Positions 12,405 to 23,642 of a DNA stretch of 64,000 nt are shown here, piece after piece. Below the pieces are notes generated by a model, which had not been told where the DNA came from, ran no database searches, and saw only the letters and a program-made list of their open reading frames with translations. Both the position numbers and the translations under genes were made by a program. How positions within the stretch are numbered: the stretch's first letter is position 1; every line of letters starts with the position of its first letter. Origin of the DNA: Salvator merianae (Eukaryota; Chordata; Lepidosauria; Squamata; Teiidae); NCBI GenBank assembly GCA_003586115.2, contig QVOM02000042.1, forward strand, positions 76,126,478 through 76,190,477. The letters are read 5' to 3'.

Positions 12405-13350
12405 GGGCTTGTTGTTGTTCAGTCACTCAGTTGTGTATGATTCTTCATGTTCCCATGGACTCCTGCACACCAGACTCTTCTCCTTCTCTACTGTTCCCCA
12501 AGATTTGCCCAAACCCATGTTCATTGCTTCCATGACACTGTCTATCCATCTCATCTTCTGCTGCCCCCTTCTGCTTCTGCCTTCAATCTTCCCCAACACC
12601 AGAGTATTTTCCAATGAGTTCTGTCTTCTCATTATTTGATTTTTTTTATTTTATTATTTTATTTAAATTAAAATAACAACATAAAGAAATACAACATTTA
12701 GTGCTCCCCCGGCCCCCCCAAAAAATACACTGAAAATCAAACCATCAAACAATAACTACCCCACCACCACTCTACCAAACTACCCCATAGGCACATAGGT
12801 TGACAACATTAGATTACTTCTTCCATCTTCTTCCACCTTCTTTTTAGCTGGACCAAAGAGTCAGTCTTATTATAAATTCTCTTATTTTTTCTGGTGCTTG
12901 GGGTCTCGTGGAAAAATACAATAAGTCTTTCCATTTTTCCTCTGTTTTAAAAAGCAATTTCAAACCTTGACTTTTAAATCTCATTTCCCGCATTTTATCG
13001 AATCTATATTGTTCCATTAGGTACCTATACCAGTTACTTAATGTCCATGTCTTCTCATTATTCGAGAAAGCATTTGAGCTTCAGCTTCAGTTTCAGTATT
13101 TTCAAGGTGTTTGAGCTTCAGCTTCAGTATTTGTTCTTCCAATGAACAGTCAGGGTTGATTTCCTTTTGTATTGACGAATTTGATCATCTTATAGTCCAA
13201 AGGACTCTTCTCCAGCACTACAGTTCAAAAGCATTGATTCTTCAACGCTCAACCTTCCTTATGGCCCAACTTTAGAGCCATTCATTACTATTGAGAAAAC
13301 CATAGTTTTGACTATACGGACCTTTATCAGCAAGGTGATGTCTCCACTCA
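12405..13350 (-). mobile_element. BovB (RTE) LINE 3' end, interrupted
   Basis: The right-to-left order is ORF2 tail then 3' end. The 3' terminus at about 12405 reads gttgttgttcagtcactcag on the plus strand, the hallmark end of BovB. The minus-strand frame 12423-12632 has the RTE C-terminal pattern 'TLVLGKIEGR-RRG-QKMRW-D'. Bases 13066-13350 continue the same element (…caccacagttcaaaagca…, …ctatacggacct…). BovB is abundant in squamates and ruminants, which supports a squamate host. An L1-like insertion splits the copy at 12640-13048. Confidence 0.9.
12640..13048 (-). mobile_element. L1-like 3' fragment inserted in BovB
   Basis: It begins with a T-rich run (a poly-A tail on the minus strand) and contains the end of an L1 ORF2 on the minus strand. 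A near-perfect 17-bp target-site duplication, gtcttctcattattYga, lies at 12623-12639 and 13049-13065. This proves a target-primed insertion into the older BovB copy. It is heavily 5'-truncated. Confidence 0.85.
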
Positions 13351-14037
13351 CAGCTCAAGCACATGATAGAGTACTTAAGTATGAGTACATGAGTAGTCTT
13401 GGTACAAGCTGTATGGACTCATGGGCAACCAACACTTGCAGCACCTCACCTTTGCAATGCCTCTCACACTAACCCCCCAAAGTCTACAGAAGCACAAATA
13501 CAAGTATGGGCACCTCAGCTGGAGCTCAACATGGCATGGCCATGTTTGTTTCTTAACACAACATATGATATTCACACTGCTTTCAATACACAGAGAATGA
13601 GAATGTCCTCAGTGCATATGGGTGGAATTAATCCTCTCTGTTAACACTATTATAGCTCCAGTTTATCTATCAACACTATATAGCGCCAGGGCTGTGGCAT
13701 CTAAAGACCTGGATTTTGTCAAAGGGTACATTCTAGGGTGCTGCACTGGTAGTCCGTTGAAAAATTAGATTAAGCATCTTAACTAAGCTTAAGTAGGTTG
13801 TGGAGTCAGACTTACTAACTCCAGCTAATGGGGTGCAAGTCTGATTGCAGCAGATTCATGGACATGACTCATGCAGATTGCTAAAATGGTTAACTGTTTA
13901 CATAAGAGATGGAGAAGACTTTGTCTGGGTCTGTACCTTGTCATAACACTGACTGATAATCATAGAGCCTTACTTTAGATCATGCTCTTTTGTCTGCAGA
14001 TTTGAGAGATCCTGCCCCACCCCATCCCATACACTCT
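13351..14037. other. Intergenic, nothing recognised
   Basis: No coding pattern or known repeat. Overlapping short ORFs at 13375-13644 on both strands lack recognisable domains. Confidence 0.4.
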
Positions 14038-14200
14038 GGGCCTGTTTGCACTTTAAGGCTAGTGAGCATCTGGACACGCACTAGCACAGTGCATCCGCAT
14101 TCTGTGAAGGCCCTAATGTTCAGGAGTATCTCCAGATGCTCTGTTCCAGCATAGAATGGTATAATTATACCATTCTAAGCTTGAAAGTGCAAACAGGTCC
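14038..14200. mobile_element. MITE with gggcctgtttgcacttt ends
   Basis: 163 bp with 17-bp terminal inverted repeats differing by one base (gggcctgtttgcacttt / ggacctgtttgcacttt). No coding capacity. The ends belong to the same group as the elements at 51953, 55171, 57254, 59596 and others. The flanking 3-mers (tct/ttt) match at two of three bases. Confidence 0.75.
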
Positions 14201-14239
14201 TTTGTCTGCATGTGCCAGAATGTATTCAAGATCAGGAGA

Positions 14240-14775
14240 CCCAAAATAAATAAACTGGCAAGTACTCCATTAAAGACTCCAACGGTCTTAAAAGACCTGC
14301 ACTGGCTGCCAATTCGCTATCAAGCCCAATTCAAGATGTAAACCTTAACCTGTAAGGCCCTAAATGGCTTGGACCCCAAATACCTAAAGGAGCATCTTCT
14401 CCCATATCAGCCTGCCCATGCCTTAAGATCTGCAGATAAGGTCCTGCTGGTTGTATCACCACCTTCAACAGCTAAAGGGGTGGGCACCCGGGATAGGACC
14501 TTTTCAGTGGTGGCCTCCAGACTGTGGAACACTCTTCCCCCTGAGGTGCATCAAGCTTCTTCACTTTACATCTTTAGGAGAGCAATAAAGACACACCTAT
14601 TTACCCTTGCCTAAAGGTACAGCTTTCTCTCCCTACTTTCAGGCTACTGTTTTATTGTGTGCCTTTTATTTTATTGTTGTTGTTGTTGTTTTAATTGTTG
14701 TAACCCGCCCTGAGACCTTCAGGTATAGGACGGGATAAAAATGCAAATTAATTAATTAATTAATTAATTAATTAA
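14240..14775 (+). mobile_element. L2-like LINE 3' end with TTAA repeat
   Basis: An open frame at 14369-14614 encodes the C-terminus of an L2/CR1-type ORF2: 'KALNGLDPKYLKEHLLPY', then 'TFSVVASRLWNTLPPE' and 'SLYIFRRAIKTHLF'. Before it, a diverged 'LKDLHWLPIRYQAQFKM' block is visible at about 14290. A 3' UTR with 'cgccctgagaccttcagg' follows and ends in a (TTAA)n tract at 14745-14775. It is 5'-truncated. Confidence 0.85.
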
Positions 14776-15919
14776 GAGAGCAGCATCAAAAGAGGAAAAT
14801 GTCAATTTCTGGTGGGTACTGAGCAGAGCGCTTCAAAGAGATTAAAAATACAAGCAAAACAGAATCCCAATGAATGGCATAGGCACAAAGCAAACCAAAT
14901 AAGGTGCAGTAGTTTGGCACAGGAAACATATCTGAGGTGAGGAAAGAACCTGACCTAAAAAGACCCTGTACTAATATACCTAGCCAGGAGCAATTGGTTC
15001 TCACCTCACTGATGTGAAATGGACTTGGGAGCGATGTTCAGGCAGACAAGATGAAACTGGACCAGGGCAACTTATTTGCTGGATGGAAGATCAGGGGAGA
15101 AGAGAGAGAGAAGAGAGAGAGAGAGAGATGCTCCTGGTGTCTTATTTTTATATTCCCTATGTCTGGGGGCAGAGACCCTGCCCCTACAGTCCAGCCCAGG
15201 AGGCAGGGCCTGGAGGTTCCACACAGGTGAATGACAATCTCCAGGTGGGAAGAGAGGTGGGAAACTTAAACAAGGAGAAGGTACAACCCATGGGGCTGGA
15301 GGTTCCATACAGGAGAATGTTGAAGGAGGGGCTAGAGGAACAGTGGGAAAAGGAACAAAGGAGAATTGTGACTCAGGATGTTCTGGCTTCAGGACAAAGA
15401 GTTTAGTTACACATCTGACTTGATGACTTGGCTCCACTGCAGACAATGATCCAATCAAACTAGGAACAATAGGTTCAATCTGAATGCATTAATCCTACCC
15501 AGAATTCCAGGTAAAGATTTCTCTAATAAAGGTGGTCTGGGTTGCCAAATAGCTCTTATTCTTCAGTGCCTTGTTTTCTTCACAGAATTAATTCATAGTT
15601 GTACTTGCATGGATTATTTCCTGTCTGGCCATCCTTTGCAAATGTAGGCAAACTTCTGCTCTGCAGGCAAACTTGTCTTGCAATCTTCTCCTTCCTTGCT
15701 AGAATGGAGCTTGTACTTTAAAAGTATATTTTTGGATCTTGCATATGTCCTGATACAGTAATCTCAGGTTTTCTGAACAAAATTATGCACTTTCAGCCCG
15801 AATGCCAATAATATGCCAATTGCATAGTATTCTTATAATGTCCAAAGGTATGTGCCTCAGCAGAGCTCTGCCTTGGTTGGCACTTCACTTTCCAAGTAGG
15901 GGATTCTGGGAAGCACATG
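14776..15919. other. Intergenic with GA-rich simple repeat
   Basis: Contains a GA repeat at 15094-15129. Two partial direct repeats of ggaggttccaYacaggWgaatg lie near 15214 and 15300 (shown split by ambiguity codes). ORFs on both strands at 15014-15458 have low-complexity composition and no domain, so I do not call a gene. Confidence 0.4.
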
Positions 15920-15999
15920 GCTACACAGACTACAGCAGGTCTCACCCAGAGACTGCCATAGTCTGCACTAGCATGAGCATGACAGGTTCCTATTCCGGA
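15920..15999. mobile_element. Left part of a MITE interrupted by CR1
   Basis: Bases about 15930-15999 match 60535-60590 ('catagtctgcactagcatg', 'cctattc'), part of the ggccctttctgcac MITE family. The match stops where CR1 begins. The element's right end (aatgcagaaagggcc) reappears immediately after the CR1 tail at 17176-17191. Some target sequence seems to be lost. Confidence 0.6.
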
Positions 16000-17172
16000 T
16001 GGACCGATCAAGGAAAGGCTGTGGACATAGTATATCTTGACTTTAGCAAAGCATTTGACAAGGTGTCTCATACTATACTTATTGAAAAAATGGTCAGATA
16101 TGGGATTGACAGGACAACTGTTAGTTGGATTCATAACTGGCTTAGTGATTGTACTCAAAGAGTGGTCATAAATGGCTTCACATCCGATTGGTAGACTGTC
16201 TCGAGCGGGGTACCTCAAGGCTCTGTCTTGGGCCCAGTGCTGTTCAACATTTTTATAGATGATCTGGATGAAGGAGTCGAGGGGACGCTGATCAAATTTG
16301 CAGATGACACAAAGCTAGGAGGGGTTGCTAACACTAGGGAGGAGAAGGAGAGGATTCAAAAGGATTTGGACAAGCCTGAACAGTGGGCTGAAACTAACAG
16401 AATGACATTTAGCAGGGAGAAATGCAAAGTTTTACATCTGGGTAAGAAAAATGACAATATCCAATACAGAATGGGAGGAATCTCGCTGAGCAGCAGCACA
16501 TGTGGAAAGGATCTGGGTGTACTAGTAGATCACAGATTAAACATGAGTCAACAGTGTGATAAAAAAGGCAAATGCCATCCTGGGGTGTATCAAGAGGAGC
16601 ATAGAGTCTAGATCACGAGAAGTAATTATTCCTCTTTATTCTTCCTTGGTCAGACCTCATCTGGAGTATTGTGTCCAGTTCTGGGCACCCCAATTTAAGA
16701 AAGACATTGACAAACTGGAACTAGTTCAGAGAAGGGCGACCAAAATGGTGAGCGGTCTGCAAACCATGTCCTACGAGGAACGATTAAAGGACCTAGGAAT
16801 GTTTAGCCTGCAGAAGAGAAGACTGAGAGGAGACATGATAGCTGTTTTCAAGTATCTGAAGGGCTGTCACAGTGCAGAAGGATTGGCCCTATTCTCAATT
16901 GCACAAGAAGAAAGGACTAGAAACAATGGGATGAAACTTCAAGGGAGTAGATACAGGCTAGATATTAGGAAAAACTTTCTGACCGTAAGGGCAATCAGTC
17001 ACTGGAACAGGTTACCGCAGGAGGTGGTGGGCTCTCCTTCGCTGGAGGTCTTCAAGGAGAGACTGGACAGATATCTGTCTGGGATGCTTTAGTGAATCCT
17101 GCATTGAGCAGGGGGTTGGACGTGATGACCCTGGAGGTCCCTCCCAACTCTATAATTCTATGATTCTATGAT
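16000..17172 (+). mobile_element. CR1 LINE, 5'-truncated
   Basis: Encodes the second half of a CR1 reverse transcriptase plus the C-terminus in two frames. Visible blocks are 'DFSKAFDKVSH' (about 16040), 'GVPQGSVLGPVLFNIFIDDLD' given here only as positions 16205-16270, and 'KFADDTKLGG' (16297-16325). These are followed by '[13 protein letters not shown]' (16650) and 'NRLPQEVV' (17010) in the frame 16556-17092. A stop after 'TSDW' (16192) and a frameshift near 16560 break the ORF. The 3' end is a gattctatgattctatg-type repeat at 17152-17172, diagnostic of CR1. It is inactive. Confidence 0.92.
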
Positions 17173-17353
17173 TCTAATGCAGAAAGGGCCTACATAATTT
17201 CTTCCCAAGGAGAAGATGGTCTATCTCCAGCCCTTTCTGCACTGGGTCTTATTCTGGATTATATCCCAGAATTGAGATCTGACATCCACATGCTGGTGTA
17301 GACTACAGCAGGTCCCTATCCTGGGATATCATCTGCAGTTAGGCCCAGTGAAG
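17173..17353. mobile_element. MITE pieces (ggccctttctgcac family)
   Basis: 17176-17191 is the right terminus of the MITE split by CR1. 17229-17353 is a second, degraded copy: ccctttctgcactgggtct with 'attatatccc', as in 60456-60490, and a weak inverted end near 17345. Confidence 0.5.
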
Positions 17354-18159
17354 AATTCCAGTTCATCTCCTCAGGAAATACAACCAGTGGCTGTAAGATC
17401 TTAAAGCAACAAAAAGTGACTCTAACTGGCTGCCTCTACTTCCAATGCCACTAGTACAGCTGGGATTTGTTGCTGCAAAGAAAATGTCACTGGAACTGCA
17501 TTTTCAACAAAACGAGTGTGGTTACTAATGGGAACCTAAGGCACATGTGTTTGGTTTTTGTTTTGTTTTTTCATTGTACATTTTTAAAAACCATTCAACA
17601 TCTATAAGTTATTAACATGTATAATAATGTCAAGTTCACTGTGATCTACACAAAACCAAGTATTTAAGTGGATAAATAAAAAAGCTTAGAGTAATAGCAA
17701 CCCCCCGCTTTTTCATTCTTGTTTGAAAGCCTTTCATAAATATATATTAAATAATCTGCATTTTTGAGTTAAATAGAAGAAGAATTTTCTGTAGGTGTCA
17801 GGCTTGTTAGATCCACAGAAATTCTTCCTTGTTTTGGCTACTAAAGATTCAGGAGTACAATTCTGTTCCACTTCTGGCTGTCCTAATCATGGGCATTACC
17901 AGCTAAAGAAATAAATTATAATCTAACAGTTTTAAAAAATAGTGTTATTTAAGAAATATTCTGTTATGAAGGATTATGAACTTTCTTTAGCTTAGTTGCC
18001 TGCAGGCAACAAAGCATTTGGTACAATTATTATCTAACAAAATGAAAAAGACAAGCTGTTTTGCAGCTTACTCTTTGCCTAACTGCCATCCACAAGACCT
18101 GTTGTTTGTCCACTAATGAACCCCATGGAACTCAATGTTTGATGCTTGTAAGTGAACAC
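17354..18159. other. Intergenic, AT-rich, nothing recognised
   Basis: AT-rich sequence without coding signal or identifiable repeat. Confidence 0.4.
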
Positions 18160-19605
18160 TAAGGGCGCGGTATTGTATCGGAAGAGTACAAGGACTGAGT
18201 TTGTGTTCCGATCGTTCCCACATTTGCATTTTAACAAGGGCTCAGTTCGAATTTGCTCATTACCACACTGATGTTTCCCATGCTTGGCATGAGAAAACCG
18301 TACCTTTTCTGTGTCCACCCCTCACCAAATTCCCCTCCCTGTGCAGTTAGTGATTGGTCATAGTCATTACTGGTCATTCGCCATCTGCTCCTTCTCCCCC
18401 TCCAACCTGTATCCACCCAAGCAGAACTTTGATACCATATCTACCACACAATAAAGTTTCTTAAAGGGCAGGTTGCAATTTCTTCTCCTTTGCAACTGCA
18501 CTTTTGTGCAATTTCATAGTAGCATAAAAGCAGAGAGGAGTCTGTGAAGAGGGGGGAATGTGTGGGGGGCTCCATTATCATGATAATAAAGTTAGTAGCC
18601 AGCAAATAGACTCTGCCTCACCTCCCCCCGAGACATCCACAGTGGCATGTTTCCACCGTGTAACTGCATGGTGCTGATGGTGCACTATGTAGCTGTATGG
18701 TGAGTGGACTATTTCTTCAGGCAAGAGGACTGCATCCCCCAAAAGGCACAGCATTTTGAATTAAAACACTGTCATGGCAGCATGGCAGAGACATCCAACA
18801 TATCCACTCCAGATCAGGAGCTGCGTTTAACCTTGCCTTGCCTTGCCTTGCTGTTGTGCTGTCGTGTTTTTGCACAAAAGTGAGGGAAAGGGTCCCCAGA
18901 CTGCGAGAGATGGTGGAGCAACCAGAACCAAGGAATGCATTTTGGAACTGCCTTCTCCACCCCAGCCCACTGTTTTCTTCAGCTGGCCAGCTGGCCATGG
19001 TATCCTCCCTTCCTAGCATGTAGCCTGCAGTGAACCATGTCGCTGCCAGAAGTTAGCTGTAGCACTATGGTGATTTTGCGCAAAAGTCTGTAAACCTAGA
19101 AAGAGCTCTACTTCTTGGTTTAATCAGAAGACAGAAGTGAAGGAATTCCTTTAATTTCTTCCTGGCAGTGCTGTATGGGGGATAAAGGAGGAGGAAGGAC
19201 CACAGATTGGCAAAGGAAAATGGAGGATGGCTTTCTTTTCTCCCAGCAGCGGTGGAAGCAGGATAAAGGAGGTGGAAGGAATTACTGTGCACCCTGCCCA
19301 CCCACCCCTGCTGGCCACAGTACCCACCCTCCCAAGTACAATACCCACAACAAAGTCCATCATTGGACTGCAGGAAATGGGGAGCCCTTCCTCTGCACTC
19401 CCCCAAAAGTACAGTCCCTCCCAAATAGTCTCCTGGCACAGGCTAGTGATCTGGGATGGGCTGAGAACTCATTAAATCTGAATGCAAAGTAATCCGGATT
19501 TCACCAATTTAGTCCAGAAAAACTACAGAAAGGCAAGATCATGTCAGGCTAGCAGGAACTGAAGATGGCCTGTAAACTGATTAAATGCTGTGTTGGAACA
19601 CGCCC
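18160..19605. mobile_element. Non-autonomous DNA element, copy 2 (inverted)
   Basis: Inverted relative to 8887-9780. The right end is …gtgttggaacacgccc (19591-19605), matching the left end of copy 1. The left end is probably gggcgcggtattg at 18166, which weakly resembles the reverse complement of the right end. Flanking trinucleotides are taa and tga. It contains a (CCTTG)4 run near 18831-18852 that copy 1 lacks. No transposase. The left boundary is uncertain. Confidence 0.6.
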
Positions 19606-19669
19606 TGAGAGGGGAAAAAACAGAAGCATCAATTGTCTTTGTAACCAGGGGTTGACAGATGGCATGGAT

Positions 19670-19871
19670 GTTGTTGTTGAGTATCACCGAGTTGTGGCCA
19701 ATTCCTGGTTGACTGTATGGGCACCTTCATGGGCATCTCTATGCAGTTTTCTTGACAGAGATACAGAAGTGATTTGCCATTCCCTGCTTCTAGGAAGAGG
19801 CTGGGGATTGAACCAGCAATGCTCTGCTTTCCAGGCAGTTTGCTCTGTCTCTGAGCTACAGCCACTCCCAA
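19670..19871 (-). mobile_element. Sauria-type SINE (tRNA head, BovB-like tail)
   Basis: Minus-strand reading: a tRNA-like head with an A-box (gtagctcagagac) and a B-box (ggttcaatccc) runs from 19871 leftwards. A 'ggcaaatcacttctgtatct' body follows, then a tail ending caacaacaac at 19670 that resembles the BovB 3' end. This is the structure of the squamate SINE family mobilised by BovB. Confidence 0.8.
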
Positions 19872-19879
19872 TGGCATGG

Positions 19880-19986
19880 ATACATCCACACAAGTTCTTC
19901 TCTAGGGTTATAGATGTAGCTTGCCATAACTGCTTCCGGAGAGATGTCAGGAATCAAACCTGTGATCCTCTGCTTAAAAAGAGATC
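19880..19986 (-). mobile_element. Degraded SINE fragment
   Basis: Resembles the body and B-box region (caggaatcaaacctgtgatc, minus strand) of the neighbouring SINE, with no tail or full head. Confidence 0.45.
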
Positions 19987-21817
19987 TTAGTAGACATCAT
20001 TCGGCCGAAGCTAAATGCCTGACAAGCCTTATTGATTTCAATAGCATAAATGGGGCTTTCCCACTGAAAAAACAGCCAAGCTTGAAAGTGCTTTATTTGT
20101 AATACTTGAGTGTTTCTTTTTAGCAATAATAGGTCACAGAGTTGAAGAGAACAAATAAACAGTTTAAACCTACAAAATAACACAGCAATGAACTTAAAGC
20201 TAGAATTTGCTACAACACAAATAAAATAATAGCCCCAGAATTGCTACGACAATTGCTACAGGAAATAGTACAGGAAAAAGAAGGGACACTGCATTGGTAC
20301 AAACAGCAGAGAAGCCACTTTTCCCCATAAACGTTTGAATTCCAGTGGCTCATTATAAAAACACACAATTAAGAACCAATACCTGCGTCTGCTTTTTCAT
20401 TAGGAAGTCCCAAGCCAGACACTGCCGCACTCTGTGCTTTTTGGCTTCACTGCATGACAGGAAACAAGACAAAGGATAACTACACAGAAAAGCTCCTCTT
20501 AAAAAGAAGCAGGAAGAACCAGTCTTGACTGCAGCCTCAGAGTTCTGGGGGCTGTAATTGGCTCTTGTCTTATTCTGCCACCTTTGGTTCCAGTAGGGTA
20601 AAAAGGAGACTCTGGTTGTGGGAACTTTTCTGATCTAGAAGGCTTCTGGAGCAAAGTGTCTCAAAGTTGTGAGGGAAGGGTATGCTGGTCATGGAAGAAA
20701 GGGGAAGGCAGGGTTGCGCTCTCGTGCTCCCCCCCCCCGTGTGTGTGTGTCATGCTTCGTCTGTGTCCTCCCTCATGTAGAGACATCAGATTCTTGGAAG
20801 CAAACAAGCTTTTGATTCATCAAGAAATTAAGGCTGCTGTCCCTGGCTGTTGACAATCCATCTTTCCACACTGACAGAACATTGGAGCAAGGCCAGTTCA
20901 AATACTACTCAGGGCACCTGACAACATTATAACAACATTAAACAACTAAGCAAGTGACAGCAAAGGCTGTCATCAGCAGGTAGATCGGTAACGTCTGTGA
21001 CAGACAGCCTGTTTGTGGTTACCATTCTTCTTCCATATAATGAGGGATAGTAGTAGACTTTTGGATATAACCTGTTCATTGGATACTGAAATGAAGCCCC
21101 AAAAGGTTGGTCAATAGCTTTTCCACACAAGGCGAGCATTTCTCTTAGAACAAAAACAAAGATAACAAACACACTGAAGCACAAGGGGTTTCTTGATTAC
21201 AGACTGGAAACATCATTCTCTCCCCTTACCCTGTTATTTTCACGCAGGCATTCAGGAGCACCAGAATGTACTTTGTCCTTGCAGCCCTCTGGGCAACCAT
21301 ATAGGAACCAGTGCATTTTGAGTTCTACCTTCTCTATAAATTTTAACCAAACTGATTTCTCGATCCATCGCTAAGGGACATGCAGGATAAAGAAGGGTTC
21401 ACATTTCAATGTATGTGGAGCAGATGGAGAAAAGCCTGCATGGCTTCCTTGCTGCTTTTCCATTCCTTGGAGGTGCCTTCAGACATCATCCTCTGTATAA
21501 TCAGCTAGTTTTTCTCTGGGGATATTTTTCTCAGTCATGATTACACATCGTGTGGCTCTGACAAGGAACAGCCTCTCGCTGGAGTCAGCTGTGAAAAAAA
21601 ATATCCTGAAGAACCGTCACTAGGAACTCAGCTCTATCTCATCAGCTTCTGACCTGGTTGCTTGGGCCAAGGAGGAGGATGCAACTAGATTTTGGGAAAG
21701 AAACTTAACTATATCTGCTGCGTACAAATGAGCAGAAAGAGTAGGATGAGCGAAAAACAAATTCAGTTTTTAAAAGAAAGGGATTGAAAACAACAGCGTG
21801 TGTCAAAATGATGTTAT
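19987..21817. other. Intergenic, nothing recognised
   Basis: Unique-looking, with a C10 run followed by (GT)n at about 20731-20750. No gene recognised. Confidence 0.4.
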
Positions 21818-22285
21818 GGCCCTTTCTGTGCTTACCTGCCTTAAGTTGGAATAAGTGGGTCTGGAATAGTGAGACCCACTGATCTTCATCACAAGAAGGC
21901 ATAGGTATCCAGACCAGCCCATGCCATGAGCTTTGCAGGCACACAGACACCCCAACAGCTCTGAGAGCTAGGAACAAAAGTTCCTAGCCTCATGTCCTCT
22001 GGGGGGTGCTTTTCAATGGCGTCCTATGGCACGCTGCTGAAATGCACCCTCCCCCAGTAGACACAAACACAGAAAGCTTCTAGTCCTGGATCAGAGCTGT
22101 TGGTCCTGCTGGTAGACCCAATTAAACGGGTCTACCACTAATCCAGATTAAAGCCTGCCTTAATCTAGATCATGCTCTGTCTAATGCAGACAGAGCAGTC
22201 CAGCAGAGGATGTGGCCTCATGGATTATGCAGATGTGTACTACACAGACCCTTAATCCGCATTAAGGGTCCGTGAAGAAAGGGCT
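21818..22285. mobile_element. MITE-like element, ggccctttct ends
   Basis: Ends form a terminal inverted repeat (ggccctttctgtgct / agccctttcttcacg). The interior has several short inverted repeats (for example acgggtctacc and cttaatccgcattaag). Flanking 3-mers tat/tgt match at two of three. No coding capacity. Confidence 0.6.
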
Positions 22286-22534
22286 TGTAAAATCTCTGAT
22301 TCAACCTCATTTAGTATAATATATCTGGCTTTTCTAAATGCCTCATCTCAAAAGGATATAATTATAAACCTGTCAAGGATACAAAAAAAAGTCTAAGCTG
22401 GTTGAGGATTTGGTGTATATTAAAAGGATCTGGACATTTTTAGCTTGGGGTAAATGTGATTAAGGATATTGAAGTGTTTTTGACACTGAGGAAAATGCAT
22501 CTTATACACAATTGTGGTTTGGTACAACTGAGTT

Positions 22535-22672
22535 AGGACTGACACAGTTTTCTTGGCTAAAATACAGAAGTGGCTGTCATCACCTTCTTCCAGGGAGAGT
22601 CTGGGGACTGAACCTGTGACCATCTACTTTCCAGGCAGTTGCTTTACCACTAAGCTATCACTGCTCTCCTCA
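22535..22672 (-). mobile_element. Sauria-type SINE, tail-truncated
   Basis: Same body and tRNA-like head as 19670-19871 on the minus strand: 'tgatagcttagtggtaaagc' A-box region and 'ggttcagtcccc' B-box. The BovB-like tail is lost at 22535. Confidence 0.75.
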
Positions 22673-23029
22673 TACAACATAGTATTCGCAATTGATTTAC
22701 TACAGTTTGAACTTCAAGGCAAAAAAAGAAGACCTTGCTTGGATTACCCACAGAAGGCAGGTACAGTAGCCATTTCCATCCAGCAATGGAATGAATTATG
22801 AGATCAAACTGAGTGATAATGGAAGTGTAACCAAAAAAAAGCTAATGAGAACCAACACAGAAGTATTGGTGTAGTAGGGTGAACCTCAATGTCTGCAGAA
22901 AAACAAATAAATATTTAGAGAGAAGGCAGTCTCTGTTCATAAATTTAAAAGTCCATTGAATGCTGAACGGGCTTAAGATCATGGAATGGAGGAAAAGAAA
23001 ACTCCGAGGGCTAGCTAACTGCATGATGG
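22673..23029. other. Intergenic, nothing recognised
   Basis: Short AT-rich stretch between two SINE copies with no recognised content. Confidence 0.4.
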
Positions 23030-23155
23030 AGATACTCATTCAGTTTTCTTGGCAAGAATATAGAAATGGCTTGCCAAACCTTCTTTCTGGGACCAAGCCT
23101 GAGACCCTCTGCTTTCCAAGCTGTTGCTGTACCAGTGAGCTATTGCCACCTCCCT
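23030..23155 (-). mobile_element. Sauria-type SINE, truncated
   Basis: Third clear SINE head and body on the minus strand, with 'ctcactggtacagcaac' and 'agagggtctcaggcttggtc'. It abuts a CR1 fragment that starts at about 23178. Confidence 0.7.
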
Positions 23156-23177
23156 CATGGAATAGCACGTTTTAGAA

Positions 23178-23642
23178 TATTCCAGTTTGACAAACTGGAG
23201 CAAGTTCAGAGGAGGGCTACCAAAATGGTGAGTGGTCTGCAAACCATGTCCTACAAGGAACGGTTAAAGGATCTAGGAATACGTAGCCTACAGAAGAGAA
23301 GAATGAGAGGAGACATGATCTCTGTTTTCAAGTATCTGAAGGGCTGTCACAGTGCAGAGGGATTGGCCCTATTCTTACTTACAGGAAAGAAGGGCTAGAA
23401 ACAATGGGATGAAACTTCAAGGGAGTTGATACAGACTAAATATTAGAAAAACCTTCTGACAGTAAGGGTGATCAGTTAGTGGAATAGGTTGCCACAGGAG
23501 GTGGTGAGCTCTCCTTCGTTGGAGGTCTTCAAGCAGAAGCTGGACAGAGGCTGGGATGGTTTAGTGGATCCTGCATTGAGCATGGGGGTTGGACTCAGTG
23601 ACTCAAGAGGTCCCTTCCAGCTCTATGATTCTATGATTCTAT
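23178..23642 (+). mobile_element. CR1 LINE 3' fragment
   Basis: Near-identical in content to 16705-17172. It encodes '[21 protein letters not shown]' (positions about 23190-23252) and continues to the CR1 3' terminal repeat (tatgattctatgattctata) at 23622-23642. It is broken by a stop at 23396-23398. Confidence 0.9.

Noticed and set aside
15014..15458. ORFs on both strands (130 and 128 codons)
   Set aside because: GA-rich low-complexity sequence with a short internal duplication; no domain.
16000..17092. Reverse transcriptase as a functional gene
   Set aside because: Frameshift and stop codon, 5' truncation; it is a dead CR1 copy.
19801..19871. tRNA gene on the minus strand
   Set aside because: The A- and B-box-like words belong to the SINE head; no complete cloverleaf.
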